DNA from: Archangium gephyra
Lineage (GTDB): Bacteria > Myxococcota > Myxococcia > Myxococcales > Myxococcaceae
NCBI GenBank assembly: GCA_003243425.1
Contig: QFQP01000001.1
Location: 496,001-560,000, forward strand
Length of the DNA stretch: 64,000 nt
Direction of reading: 5' to 3'
This document shows positions 1 to 8,975 of this stretch, one piece after another. The number at the start of each line of letters is the position of its first letter. The first letter of the stretch is position 1. Made by a program: the position numbers and the translations under genes. Under the pieces are notes generated by a model, which worked only from the letters and a program-made list of their open reading frames with translations, was not told the origin of the DNA and did not search any database.

Positions 1-1
1 C

Positions 2-970
2 GGGCCCGCCGTCGGCAACATCGGCAGCGGCTGCGGAAAGCCGAACCCCACCACCCAACTTCCGGCCACGTTCCCGTGCGAGCTGCTGCGCGCCATCGCG
101 ATGCAGGAGAGCGGGTGGCGGCAGTTCTGTGTGCCCACCACGCCGGCTGATCAAGTCGGCGGGCCGTCGCGCACCATCATCAGCTTCGACTGCGGCTACG
201 GCGTGGGCCAGGTCACCAGCGGCATGAAGATCGGCAACAGCCCGGGGTTCGATCGCGCACGCGTGGCCGGTGACGCGACCTACAACCTCGCCACCGGTGC
301 CAGCGTTCTCGCCGAGAAGTGGCGCGCGACGAGCTGCGTGGGCGACAACCAGCCGCGCGTCATCGAGCACTGGTACTCGGCGGTGTGGGCGTACAACGGC
401 CTCGCGTACTCCAACAACCCGAACAACCCGAACTACCCGAGCACCCGCGGCGTGTGGCGTTCGAACGTGGGCGGCGCGGCCCCGTATCAGGAGAAGGTCT
501 TCGGTTGGGCGGAGTTCCCGCCTTCGTCGCAGCACTGGTCGAGCCTCGCGCTCGCGTACCCGCGCTTGAGCGACCTCCCCACCAGCGGCGGCACGCCCGG
601 TACGTTGCCTGACCCTTCCTGCGCCACGCCCGCGAGCTGCGCCAACACGCGCGCCGTTCACACCACCGCGTGCGGCCCCACGCCTCCCGTCGATGCGGGG
701 ACCGGCGGTGGCACCGGCGCGCTCGACGCAGGGCCGTCAGGAGGCGGTGGGCCCACGGGCGGCGGCGGAGGCGGAACGCCAGCGACGGGCGGAGGCTCGC
801 CATCGCAAGGCGGCGGAGGCGTGGTGGACGTGCCCGACGCGGGAACTCCGGAGCGCGTCGACGCCGGCTTCGCCCGCGGTGGCGTGCGCGGCACCTGCGG
901 CTGCGCGAGCTTCGAAGGCGTGCTGGGCATTTTGACCCTCGCGCTGATCCGCCGCCGCGGCCGCCGCTGA
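2..970 (+). CDS. Lytic-transglycosylase-like surface protein with MYXO-CTERM-like anchor (5' end outside window)
   Basis: The reading frame is already open at base 2, so the N-terminus lies outside the window; the first internal ATG is at 101. The visible N-terminal part has the lysozyme/transglycosylase-like signature AIAMQESGW followed by a CGYGVGQVTSG segment and AWAYNG, the pattern of an SLT-type muramidase core. The rest is a Gly/Pro/Thr-rich, Asp-Ala-Gly containing linker. It ends with a Cys-Gly-Cys motif, a hydrophobic stretch and an Arg-rich tail, which resembles the MYXO-CTERM sorting signal of myxobacterial surface proteins. The likely role is cell-wall cleavage or binding at the cell surface. 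The catalytic Glu assignment (in QESGW) is inferred from the fold family, not tested. Confidence 0.7.
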   Translation, partial: GPAVGNIGSGCGKPNPTTQLPATFPCELLRAIAMQESGWRQFCVPTTPADQVGGPSRTIISFDCGYGVGQVTSGMKIGNSPGFDRARVAGDATYNLATGASVLAEKWRATSCVGDNQPRVIEHWYSAVWAYNGLAYSNNPNNPNYPSTRGVWRSNVGGAAPYQEKVFGWAEFPPSSQHWSSLALAYPRLSDLPTSGGTPGTLPDPSCATPASCANTRAVHTTACGPTPPVDAGTGGGTGALDAGPSGGGGPTGGGGGGTPATGGGSPSQGGGGVVDVPDAGTPERVDAGFARGGVRGTCGCASFEGVLGILTLALIRRRGRR

Positions 971-1043
971 TCAGCACCGGAAATCACTTGGCCCTGTCGC
1001 ACCTGTACGCATACGGTGCGCGCGCCTTTCTCTTGGAGTGTCT

Positions 1044-1925
1044 ATGCGCTTGCGTGTCCTGATCGTTGCGGCTCTTTGTGTCGCAACTCCATCGTTGGCT
1101 GAAAAAGCCGCGGTGAACTTCCACCTCGATCCGATGGTGGGCACCGGCCTCGACAAGTTCCGTCTCGTCACCGGCGCAGCGCTCAAGATCGACACCACGC
1201 TCCTCAAGTTCCTCGGGCCGCTGGCGCCGCAGTTCGAGCTCTACGGCGTCGGCGCGTCGGACCGTACGTACCTCCATGAAGGCTCGCTCTTCGGCGGCGG
1301 TCTGGGTCTGCGCCTGCGGCTGCTCAATGACGAGAAGGGCTACCTCTTCAACCCCGGCTCCACGCACACCGGCAATCTCTGGGGCAACCTGTGGGTCGAC
1401 GCGCACGTCACCTACAACTCCGGAGGCTATGGCGTGGGCTTCGACGCCGCGCTCGGCGCCGAGCTCTCGCTGGTCGAAGGCCTCAACATCGGCCCGTTCG
1501 CCAAGTTCATGTTCGTGGGCAAGCGCGCCGACGAGAACGTGCCGCACATGCTGCTGACCTTCGGCTTGAGCCTCGGCATCGGCGCGCCGCAGACCACGCC
1601 CGCCGACGCCGACTACGACAACGACGGCGTGCGCGGCGATGCCGACAAGTGCGTCGACGAAGCGGAAGACAAGGACGGCTTCGAAGACAGCGACGGCTGC
1701 CCCGACAAGGATGACGACAAGGACGGCGTCGACGACGTCGACGACAAGTGCCCGAAGGAGAAGGGCGAGGCCGACTTCGAGGGCTGCCCCGCGCCGCCGC
1801 CGGGGGTCGCGCCCACGTCTCCCGCGCCGACCGACGCACCCGGCGCCGAACTGAAGGCGCCGACGCCTGACGCGACGACCACCACGCCCGCTCCCGGCGT
1901 GGAGCCGTCGACCACGACACCCTGA
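1044..1925 (+). CDS. Outer-membrane-type protein with thrombospondin type 3 repeats
   Basis: I chose ATG 1044, which has a GGAG five bases upstream, over the in-frame GTG at 1038. The protein is about 293 residues. It starts with a clear signal peptide (MRLRVLIVAALCVATPSLA). About 170 residues of alternating Gly/aromatic/hydrophobic sequence follow, suggesting a beta-barrel or other beta-rich outer-membrane domain. After this come acidic DxDxDG-type calcium-binding repeats (thrombospondin type 3 style, roughly residues 190-250, with paired Cys-Pro) and a Pro/Thr-rich tail. TSP3 repeats often link an OmpA-like barrel to a peptidoglycan-binding domain, but no OmpA domain is visible here. A strong hairpin terminator follows. 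Function unknown beyond a likely envelope structural role. Confidence 0.75.
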   Translation: MRLRVLIVAALCVATPSLAEKAAVNFHLDPMVGTGLDKFRLVTGAALKIDTTLLKFLGPLAPQFELYGVGASDRTYLHEGSLFGGGLGLRLRLLNDEKGYLFNPGSTHTGNLWGNLWVDAHVTYNSGGYGVGFDAALGAELSLVEGLNIGPFAKFMFVGKRADENVPHMLLTFGLSLGIGAPQTTPADADYDNDGVRGDADKCVDEAEDKDGFEDSDGCPDKDDDKDGVDDVDDKCPKEKGEADFEGCPAPPPGVAPTSPAPTDAPGAELKAPTPDATTTTPAPGVEPSTTTP

Positions 1926-1953
1926 TCAGCCCGTTCACTCGGCTGTCACTCCG

Positions 1954-1990
1954 GCGCCTCGACTTTGTTCAAGTCGGGGCGCTGTCTTTT
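1954..1990 (+). terminator. Rho-independent terminator after the TSP3-repeat gene
   Basis: A 12-base arm (1954-1965) pairs with 1971-1982 with one G-T wobble and a five-base loop, and is followed by a T-rich run at 1985-1990. It lies 28 bases after the stop codon at 1923-1925 and before the lipoprotein gene starting at 2055. Confidence 0.75.
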
Positions 1991-2054
1991 GCGCCGTATG
2001 TAGGTACAAGGCCTTCCGTCTGGCCGGTAACCGCTCACCCGGAAAAGCCCTCAC

Positions 2055-5000
2055 ATGAATCAATCCGTTCGTCTCGTCCTGCTCGGTGCGTTGTGCAGCA
2101 CCGTGTTCCTCGCCTGTCCTCCTGCCGCGACCTGCGGCAACAGCACCGTTGAGAGCGGTGAGGTCTGTGACGACGGCAACACCACCTCTGGCGACGGCTG
2201 CTCGGCCGACTGCAAGAGCACCGAAGGCACCGGCGGCGGTACGGCCGCTGGCGGAGGCACCGCGATGGGCGGCGGCACCGCGACGGGCGGTGGCTCGGGC
2301 ACTGGCGGCGGCACGGCGACGGGTGGCGGGTCGGGCACCGGCGGCGGCACTGCCACCGGTGGCGGCGATGGCACCACGGGCGGCGGCACCGCGACGGGCG
2401 GCGGCTCGGGCACTGGCGGCGGCAGCGGCCCGGCCATGTGCAACAACGGCGTGCCCGAAGGCGCCGAAGAATGTGACGACGGCAACATGGTCGCCGGCGA
2501 CGGTTGCGAGAACGACTGCACGCTTACGCCCGGCTGCGGCAACGGCAAGCAGGAAGGCACCGAGGTCTGCGACGACGGCAACCTGGTCGGCGGCGACGGC
2601 TGCGAGATGGACTGCATGGCCTTCACCTCGACGGCCACCGTTCAGGGCTGCCCCGGCATGAACCAGCGCGTGCTGCAGGAAGAAGTCTGCGCGGTCACCT
2701 CGGGCGACGAGGGTCGGCTCATCACCGGCATCGTGCTCACCGACGGCAAGACGTTCGTCGGCGGTCAGGTGTTGATCGACGCGGCCGGCACCATCACCTG
2801 CGCGGCCTGCGACTGCAGCAGCTCCACCGGGTCGGCCACGGCCACGAAGCTGGTCTGCCCGCAGGGCATCGTGTCGCCCGGCCTCATCAACGCCCACGAC
2901 CACATCGGCTTCCAGGCCAACCCGGCCATGGGCACCGCCGAGCGCTACGAGCACCGGCACGACTGGCGCATCGGCCGCGACGGCCACACGCGCGTGAACA
3001 ACGGCGGCAACGCCAGCAACCTGCAGCAGCGGTGGGCCGAGCTCCGTCAGATCATGTCGGGCACCACCACCATCGTCGGCGCCACGTACACCGCCAACGC
3101 CAACGCCGGTCTGCTCCGCAACCTCGACACCGGCCCGACGGGCCAGCAGGGGATGCTCACCGGTTCCACGGGCATCAACTCCGACACCTTCCCGCTCGAC
3201 GACACCGACGGGCGTGAGCTCACCAGCGGCTGCAACTACGACACCGTGCCCACCGCGGTGCCCGGCACGGCGGCCTACCTGCCGCACGTCGCCGAAGGCA
3301 TCGAGCAGTCGGCGTACAACGAGTTCGTCTGCCTCACGCAGGCCAACAACGGCATCGGCATTCTCTCGCAGCGCACCGGCTTCGTTCACGGCATCGGCCT
3401 CAAGGCGCCCGACATCGCGCTCATGGCGCAGACCGGCACCTCGCTCATCTGGAGCCCGCGCTCCAACGTCTCGCTCTACGGCGATACCGCCGCCATCTCG
3501 CTCTACAAGCGCCTGGGCGTGAACATCTCGATGGGCACCGACTGGACCATCTCGGGCTCGATGAACATGTTGCGCGAGCTCAAGTGCGCCGACGGCCTCA
3601 ACCGCACGCGCTTCAACAACACGCTGACCGACGAAGACCTCTGGCGCATCGCCACCGTCAACGGCGCGAAGGCCACCGTCACCGAAGGCAAGCTGGGCGC
3701 CATCGTGCCCAACGCACTCGGCGACATCGCCATCTACCGCAAGCGCCCCAACGTCGGCTTCTACCGCTCGATCATCGACGCGGAGCCCGCTGACGTGGTG
3801 TTGACCATGCGCGCCGGCAAGGTGCTCTACGGCGACGCCAACATCGTCACCGGCACCGGCGCCCCGATGTGCGAGACGCTCGACGTCTGTGGCCGCGCCA
3901 AGGCGGCGTGCGTGCAGACCGAGCTCCAGGCGCTCACCACCGGCACCAACGCGGGCAACACGCTCGCGCTGCTGCGCATGGGCAACCAGAACACCTACCC
4001 GCTGTTCGCGTGCGGTCAGCCGGCCAACGAGCCCAGCTGCGTTCCCGAGCGCGGCGTGTCGGCGGTTCCGGCCGGCGGCAACAGCCACAACGGCTCGACG
4101 CTCTACACGGACATGTCGACCGACGCCGACAAGGACGGCATCGCCGATGCGATGGACAACTGCCCCAACGTCTTCAACCCCAAGCGCCCAATGGACACGC
4201 AGCCCCAGGCCGACTTCGACAACGACGGCATCGGCGACGTGTGCGACGCGTGCCCGTTGAACGCCGGCAGCACCTGCACCGTGTTCGACCCCAACGATCG
4301 CGATGGTGACGGTCGCCCCAACGCGATGGACAACTGCCCGGCCGTCTCGAACCCCATGCAGGAAGACGCCGACACCGATGGCAAGGGCGATGTCTGCGAC
4401 CCGTGCCCGATGCAGTCGAACCCCGGTTCGGCGGCGTGCCCGTCGACCATCTACGCGGTGAAGTCGGGTGCGGCGCCGGTCGGCACGCCGGTCGCGCTCA
4501 ACAACGTGCTCGTCACGGCCTCGGGCACCAACGGCTTCTACGTGCAGGTCAACGACACCGACATGGGCTTCATGGGCCGCGAGAACTCGGGCCTGTTCGT
4601 CTACCTGCCCAACTCGGGCGTCACGCAGGGTGACCGCGTCAACATCCCCTCGGGTACGCCGTCTGCGTTCTTCGGTCAGATTCAGCTGACGGGCGCTCGC
4701 GCGGTGGGCGCCGACGGTGGCGTGTCCATCGTCAGCTCCATGCAGCCGCTGCCCATGCCGGTGGTGCTCACCCCGGCCGAAGCGGTCGGCAACGACGGCG
4801 GCCTCGAGTCGGTGCTCATCGCGGTGAACAACGTCACCGTGCAGCAGCTCAACCCCGACGCGGGCCCCGGCGACACCAACCCCACCAACGAGTTCGTGGT
4901 CACCGGCGGTCTGCACGTGAACGACTACCTGTTCCAGGCCACGCCGCTGCCCGTGGTGGGCACCACGTTCCAGACGGTGCGTGGCGTGCTCGAGTACCGC

Positions 5001-6215
5001 AACAACAAGTTCAAGCTGAACCCGCGCGCGGCCACCGACCTCGTCACCGGGCCTCCGACGTTGGCGGCGTTCGCGCCGTCGACCGTGTTCCTGCGCGAAG
5101 GGTCGAGCACCACGTTGCCTTCGCCCATCGCGGTGCGTCTGTCGGGTCTGGCCATCGGCGACACGGCGGTGACGGTGACCTCGTCAGGCTCCAACGTGAC
5201 GGTCGGCGACGGCGGGCTCATCATCGTCGCCAACAACACCGACTCGTCGTTCGTGCCGGTCACCGGCGTGAGCAGCACCGACGGTGGCGTCATCACCCTG
5301 ACGGCCACCATGGGCGCCGATACCCGGACCGCCACGGTTCGCGTGCTGGGCGCCAACGACGTTCCGGTGGTCACCGGCATCACGCCGGCCGTCGCGAACC
5401 TCAACGTCGGCGGTACGGGCCAGTTCACGCTGACGCTCGACGCGCCGGTCGCGGTGGCCACGCCCATCACGCTGTCGCTCATGCCGAACACCGTCGGCAC
5501 CGCGCCGATGACGGTCACCGTTCCGGCCGACGCGATGAGCGCCAGCTTTGCGGTGAACATCGACCCGGCAGCGATGGGGACGGGCACGCTGACCGCGACG
5601 CTCGGCGCTTCGATGGTGAGCGCCACCATCAACGTCAGCACGCGCGTGCTGGCCAGCGAACTGATCATCTCCGAGTACGGCGAGGGCAACTCGCAGAACA
5701 AGTACATCGAGATCTTCAACGGCACCGGCGCGGCGGTCGACCTCACCGCCAGCGGCTACGTGCTGCGCAACTACGCCAACGGCGCCACCAGCCCGAACGC
5801 CACCTTGAACCTCAGCGGCACGTTGAATGACGGCGAGACGCTCGTGGTCTGCCAGCCGAGCATCGACATGAGCTTCAACAGCCAGTGCACCATCAAGAAC
5901 GCCGTCATCGGCTTCAACGGCAACGACGCGTTCTCGCTGGCGCGCAACAACGTGAACATCGATGTCGTCGGCTCGATCGGCATGACTGATTTCCCGGGCA
6001 CGGCGACCGGGGCCGGGTGGACCGTGTGCGGCGTGGTCAACGCGACCACCGACCACATCCTCAACCGCAAGCCGCAGGTGACCGCGCCAAACCTCGACTG
6101 GAACATCGGCAAGGGCACCAACGCCACCGACTGCCAGTGGGTGGTGACGTCCGGTGCGTCGCTCGCCGATGTGACGACCAACAACACCATGGGCATGCAC
6201 ACGCTCTCGCCGTGA
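2055..6215 (+). CDS. Large multidomain amidohydrolase lipoprotein
   Basis: This is a 1386-residue lipoprotein with lipobox VFLAC (Cys21). Myxococcus cysteine-rich repeats (CDDGN...GDGC) occur near residues 27-57, 128-158 and 160-190, with a long Gly-Thr-rich linker after the first. A metal-dependent amidohydrolase domain follows: HDH near residues 281-283, a later HG (about 445) and GTDW with the Asp at about 496. TSP3 calcium repeats lie near residues 690-800, then beta-sandwich stretches, and a lamin-tail-like domain near 1200-1310 (ELIISEYGEG... YIEIFNG). It probably acts at the outer surface on an amide or other hydrolysable substrate; the substrate cannot be told. The next gene overlaps its stop (GTGA), implying translational coupling. 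Confidence 0.85.
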   Translation: MNQSVRLVLLGALCSTVFLACPPAATCGNSTVESGEVCDDGNTTSGDGCSADCKSTEGTGGGTAAGGGTAMGGGTATGGGSGTGGGTATGGGSGTGGGTATGGGDGTTGGGTATGGGSGTGGGSGPAMCNNGVPEGAEECDDGNMVAGDGCENDCTLTPGCGNGKQEGTEVCDDGNLVGGDGCEMDCMAFTSTATVQGCPGMNQRVLQEEVCAVTSGDEGRLITGIVLTDGKTFVGGQVLIDAAGTITCAACDCSSSTGSATATKLVCPQGIVSPGLINAHDHIGFQANPAMGTAERYEHRHDWRIGRDGHTRVNNGGNASNLQQRWAELRQIMSGTTTIVGATYTANANAGLLRNLDTGPTGQQGMLTGSTGINSDTFPLDDTDGRELTSGCNYDTVPTAVPGTAAYLPHVAEGIEQSAYNEFVCLTQANNGIGILSQRTGFVHGIGLKAPDIALMAQTGTSLIWSPRSNVSLYGDTAAISLYKRLGVNISMGTDWTISGSMNMLRELKCADGLNRTRFNNTLTDEDLWRIATVNGAKATVTEGKLGAIVPNALGDIAIYRKRPNVGFYRSIIDAEPADVVLTMRAGKVLYGDANIVTGTGAPMCETLDVCGRAKAACVQTELQALTTGTNAGNTLALLRMGNQNTYPLFACGQPANEPSCVPERGVSAVPAGGNSHNGSTLYTDMSTDADKDGIADAMDNCPNVFNPKRPMDTQPQADFDNDGIGDVCDACPLNAGSTCTVFDPNDRDGDGRPNAMDNCPAVSNPMQEDADTDGKGDVCDPCPMQSNPGSAACPSTIYAVKSGAAPVGTPVALNNVLVTASGTNGFYVQVNDTDMGFMGRENSGLFVYLPNSGVTQGDRVNIPSGTPSAFFGQIQLTGARAVGADGGVSIVSSMQPLPMPVVLTPAEAVGNDGGLESVLIAVNNVTVQQLNPDAGPGDTNPTNEFVVTGGLHVNDYLFQATPLPVVGTTFQTVRGVLEYRNNKFKLNPRAATDLVTGPPTLAAFAPSTVFLREGSSTTLPSPIAVRLSGLAIGDTAVTVTSSGSNVTVGDGGLIIVANNTDSSFVPVTGVSSTDGGVITLTATMGADTRTATVRVLGANDVPVVTGITPAVANLNVGGTGQFTLTLDAPVAVATPITLSLMPNTVGTAPMTVTVPADAMSASFAVNIDPAAMGTGTLTATLGASMVSATINVSTRVLASELIISEYGEGNSQNKYIEIFNGTGAAVDLTASGYVLRNYANGATSPNATLNLSGTLNDGETLVVCQPSIDMSFNSQCTIKNAVIGFNGNDAFSLARNNVNIDVVGSIGMTDFPGTATGAGWTVCGVVNATTDHILNRKPQVTAPNLDWNIGKGTNATDCQWVVTSGASLADVTTNNTMGMHTLSP
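2226..2429 (+). repeat. Gly/Thr/Ala-rich coding tandem repeat
   Basis: Imperfect tandem units of about 18-36 bases built from GGCGGCACC / GCGACGGGC / GGCTCGGGC encode a GGGTATGGGSGTGGG-type linker between two cysteine-rich repeats of the amidohydrolase lipoprotein. Unit lengths are multiples of three, so gain or loss of units would change linker length and not the frame. Confidence 0.85.
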
Positions 6216-6556
6216 GCGAAGACGAAGTTCCCCGCCGCCACGTGCCTCTGCTCGTGGTGGCGGTGTTGGTCATCGGTGGCCTCGCCGCGTGGTCGTGGCG
6301 GGGCCGCATCACCGACGAATACAAGTCGTTCAAGAACTTCTGCGCCGCCACCCGCGGCGGAGAACCGTGGACGCAGGTCAAAGACCGCGCTCGCGAAAAA
6401 GGCTGGGAACCGGTTCGACAGTCGCGCGACGGCGTTCAGCCCGAAGAGTGGCTCTTCACCCACGAGTTCAGCAGCTACCGCGTGGGTTGCGTGGTGAGCC
6501 TCTCGAAGGGCCGTGTCGTGACCACGCGGCTGGGCGAACTGCCCGACGCCGAGTGA
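6212..6556 (+). CDS. Small single-pass membrane protein
   Basis: I placed the start at GTG 6212, which overlaps the stop of the amidohydrolase gene (GTGA, 6212-6215); the frame is open further upstream but only as a shadow of that gene. The product is about 114 residues: a short charged N-terminus, one hydrophobic segment (VPLLVVAVLVIGGLAAW), then a soluble domain of about 75 residues with two Cys. The coupling suggests it is made together with the amidohydrolase lipoprotein, perhaps in the same membrane assembly. I do not recognise the family. Confidence 0.65.
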   Translation: MSEDEVPRRHVPLLVVAVLVIGGLAAWSWRGRITDEYKSFKNFCAATRGGEPWTQVKDRAREKGWEPVRQSRDGVQPEEWLFTHEFSSYRVGCVVSLSKGRVVTTRLGELPDAE

Positions 6557-6557
6557 G

Positions 6558-7301
6558 TCACTTCAAACAGTCGGGCTGACCGCGGTAGCGGTGCTTGAAC
6601 GGCACGTAGACCATGCAGCTCTTCGTGCCGTCGGTCTCGAGGCACACGTTCTGACAGCTCGCGTAGGTGTCGGTGTGCTTGCGCTTGAGCGCGGCGCCGG
6701 TGCGGGTGTCGACCACGCGGTCATAGGCCTCGGTCGCCTCGCTGCCTTCTTCACCCACCGAGTGCAGGCTGGTGATGACGCCGTTGGTGCTCCCCCTGGC
6801 CCACATGCCGGCCTTGGCCTCGATGCCCTCCCGCTGGGCCTTCAGCACGTCGGGGTCGGGCTTCTCACCGTCGACCGCGTAGGCGAGCCCGTGCCCCTGG
6901 CGCGCCATCTCTACGGCCAGCTTCGGGCACCGCACCAGCAGCCGCTTGTAGCCGTCGCGCTTGAAGTCGGTGGTGCACTCCCACTCCTGCGACGCGGCCA
7001 CGCTGCTCGACTTCTTCGCGAGCTCGAACAGCTCCTTCGCGGTCCACTCGCCCCATTGGTGCACCGGCCCGTAGGCCTCGAGCGTGTTGTAGCCGACCAG
7101 GCGCGTGCTGGTGCCCTTCAGGTCGCCCTCGCGCACGTTGAACGAGTCGCCGTCGGTCCACCGCACTTCGACCCGCTTGCCGTTGAGCACCACCGCACCC
7201 ATCGCGTCGTGCTTCTCCTTCGGGGGCTTCGGCGCCTTCGTGGTGCGCGCGAGCGCAGACGCAGAGAAGACCAGCAACGACGCGAGCAGCAGACGGCGCA
7301 T
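6558..7301 (-). CDS. Secreted staphylococcal-nuclease-like protein
   Basis: ATG at 7301 (MRRLLLASLLVFSASALA) gives a clear signal peptide, and a GGTGGGG lies just upstream; an in-frame GTG at 7310 is the alternative. The product is about 247 residues. The middle matches the thermonuclease (SNase) fold: VRWTDGDSFNV, then RLVGYNTLEAYG, and later an Arg-containing YKRLLVRC followed by MARQGHGLAY. The C-terminal third has several Cys (YASCQNVC... KSCMVY... QPDCLK), suggesting disulfides outside the cytoplasm. It probably cleaves nucleic acid in the periplasm or outside the cell, although not all catalytic residues can be aligned with certainty. It converges with the preceding gene with one base between stops. 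Confidence 0.75.
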   Translation of the reverse strand: MRRLLLASLLVFSASALARTTKAPKPPKEKHDAMGAVVLNGKRVEVRWTDGDSFNVREGDLKGTSTRLVGYNTLEAYGPVHQWGEWTAKELFELAKKSSSVAASQEWECTTDFKRDGYKRLLVRCPKLAVEMARQGHGLAYAVDGEKPDPDVLKAQREGIEAKAGMWARGSTNGVITSLHSVGEEGSEATEAYDRVVDTRTGAALKRKHTDTYASCQNVCLETDGTKSCMVYVPFKHRYRGQPDCLK

Positions 7302-7316
7302 GCGCCCCACCGTACC

Positions 7317-8291
7317 TCAGCGCGGCGTGATGGAGCCCGAGGCCTGAAGCCCCAGCGCGTCAGGATGGGCGCGGTAGTGCGCCCGCACCCGCTTCGCCAG
7401 CTCGGCGCGCACCGCATCGGTCACGTGACCGTCGGCGGGAATCACGTTCACCAGCGCGCGCACCAGCTCGTGCTGCGGCGCCGGCACCTTCGACGCCCAG
7501 CTCGCGAGCAACTCGCGGTCGACGAAGGCCGGCAGCGAACCCATCACGCCCACGTCGTTCTGGTCGTGTGCGAGCAGGCCCGACGTCGTGCCGCGGTCGA
7601 GCGTGAGCACCTGAAAGAGGTACAGCGTGTGGTACTCGCGCTGCTGCTGCTTTTCTGCCCCGGTCGCCTCACGGGCCGGCGTGTCACGCAGCAACGAGAG
7701 ATACGTGTCGATGGCGGTGCGCGCGAAGCGTTCGGCGAGCGCGTCGTCGGTGCGGAACTGCTCGACGTAGAAGTGGGTGACACCACGCGTGCGCCCCAGC
7801 GCGGGAATGAGGAAGTACCTGTCACCTTCGTCGCGCGCGTGCGCCGCGTGCGGGCCCATCACCTCCGACAGCGCCGCCGTGAATCGCGCGGTCTGCGCGG
7901 CGAGCGCGTGCGAAGGGTTGAGGTCGGCCATCAACCGCCACGTGCCCTCGCCGCTTCGGGGCTCGGTGAAGCTCACGTGCAGGTGAATCGACGGCGCCAG
8001 CGGGTGCCGCGGGTGCACGATGGCCGAGAGCGCCGTCGCCGCCACGACGGGCCGCGTGGCGTCGTCTTCGTAGTGCACACACGACACGTTCACCGACGCG
8101 CGGTTGAACACCGCACTCTCGACCCGCGCGTAGCGCAGCCCGCCGCCGTGGCGCCCGCCGTCACGCAGCCATTCGATGGGCGTGAACTCCGCGTCGAGCG
8201 AACCCAGGCCCGTCGCGAAGTGTCTCTGCAGCGCCTCGATCAACTCGAGCACCGCGCGCGTACGCGAAGACGTGGGCAGCGCGCGGGTCAC
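7317..8291 (-). CDS. Coproporphyrinogen III oxidase (HemF)-like protein, divergent
   Basis: A 324-residue protein with a HemF-like order of motifs: GGRHGGGLRYARVE, SVNVSCVHYE (HemF: GVNxSxVHG), AIVHPRHPLAPSIHLHVSF (HemF: HPxNPYVPTxHANVR), ADLNPSH (HemF: FDLTP), RGVTHFYVEQ, and LTLDRGTTSGLL...GVMGSLPAFV (HemF: DRGTxFGL...SLPPLV). HemF oxidatively decarboxylates coproporphyrinogen III to protoporphyrinogen IX using oxygen. The WWFGGG segment is absent, so activity may be changed. It lies four bases downstream of a TetR-type regulator on the same strand, so the two are probably co-transcribed. It could be a true oxygen-dependent enzyme or a paralog with another role. Confidence 0.65.
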   Translation of the reverse strand: MTRALPTSSRTRAVLELIEALQRHFATGLGSLDAEFTPIEWLRDGGRHGGGLRYARVESAVFNRASVNVSCVHYEDDATRPVVAATALSAIVHPRHPLAPSIHLHVSFTEPRSGEGTWRLMADLNPSHALAAQTARFTAALSEVMGPHAAHARDEGDRYFLIPALGRTRGVTHFYVEQFRTDDALAERFARTAIDTYLSLLRDTPAREATGAEKQQQREYHTLYLFQVLTLDRGTTSGLLAHDQNDVGVMGSLPAFVDRELLASWASKVPAPQHELVRALVNVIPADGHVTDAVRAELAKRVRAHYRAHPDALGLQASGSITPR

Positions 8292-8295
8292 GACG

Positions 8296-8928
8296 TCACT
8301 TCAGCAGGCCCTTGAGCAGCACCTGGTTCATCGACTGAACGATGGGCGCGTACGAGAGCGTCTCGCGGAACAGGTTGTGCTGCACCACCAGCCCGATGTT
8401 CCCGAAGATGACGGTGTTGGCGATGGTGCGCGCGTCGACGTCGGTGCGGAACTCCCGGGTCTTCTCCTGCCCGTACTGGACGATTTGCGCGATGGCGGTG
8501 ACGTACACCTCGAGCGCCTGGCGCAGCGCGGTGGCCACGTCTTCGGTGTTCTCGGCCGCTTCGGCGCCCACCATTCCGTAGAAGATGCCGTGCTCGCGGT
8601 TCTCGTGCAGGTACTGCCCGACGTGCGAACAGAACGCCTCGAACTGGGCCGCGGCCGTCATGTTGGCGGCTGACTCCAGCAACGGCTCGAAGCTGCCCAC
8701 GAAGCGCTTGTGCAGCTCTTCGATGGCCGCGAGCAGCAGGTCTTCCTTGGTGGGGAAGTGCCAGTACAGCGCACCGGGGGTCATGTGAATGGCGCGCGCC
8801 AGCTCGGCCATGGTGGTGGCCAGAATTCCGCGTCGCGCGAACAGCGTGATGGCGGAGTTCAGGATGTCCTGGCGCGTTTTGACTGCACGGTCCTGCTTGA
8901 TGGCTCGTTTGGCAGCAGCTCGGGGCAT
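8296..8928 (-). CDS. TetR family transcriptional regulator
   Basis: A 210-residue protein with an N-terminal TetR helix-turn-helix: TRQDILNSAITLFARRG, then TMAELARAIHMTPGALYWHF, the classic recognition-helix end. The C-terminal 150 residues form a helical ligand-binding domain of no specific recognised type. It is the first gene of a probable two-gene unit with the HemF-like gene (four-base gap), so it may control that gene. It is divergent from the DUF2314 gene at 8976, and a shared operator in the 47-base gap is possible, although no clear palindrome stands out. Confidence 0.88.
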   Translation of the reverse strand: MPRAAAKRAIKQDRAVKTRQDILNSAITLFARRGILATTMAELARAIHMTPGALYWHFPTKEDLLLAAIEELHKRFVGSFEPLLESAANMTAAAQFEAFCSHVGQYLHENREHGIFYGMVGAEAAENTEDVATALRQALEVYVTAIAQIVQYGQEKTREFRTDVDARTIANTVIFGNIGLVVQHNLFRETLSYAPIVQSMNQVLLKGLLK

Positions 8929-8975
8929 GGCGGGCGCGACTCTAGACCGTTGAAGACGAATGTCACCGTGCGACG

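Noticed and set aside
988..1017. Possible sigma-70 promoter TTGGCC-18-TACGGT before the TSP3 gene
   Set aside because: Both boxes are weak and the spacing is 18; too little to list as a feature.
2226..2429. Gly-rich tandem repeat considered as a phase-variation switch
   Set aside because: Units are multiples of three, so copy-number change does not alter the frame.
1935..4916. A nearly 1000-codon open frame on the minus strand
   Set aside because: It is antisense to the amidohydrolase gene, with low-complexity Ala/Arg/Val/His-rich sequence; high-GC coding DNA commonly leaves such frames open. The plus-strand gene has motifs and a signal peptide.
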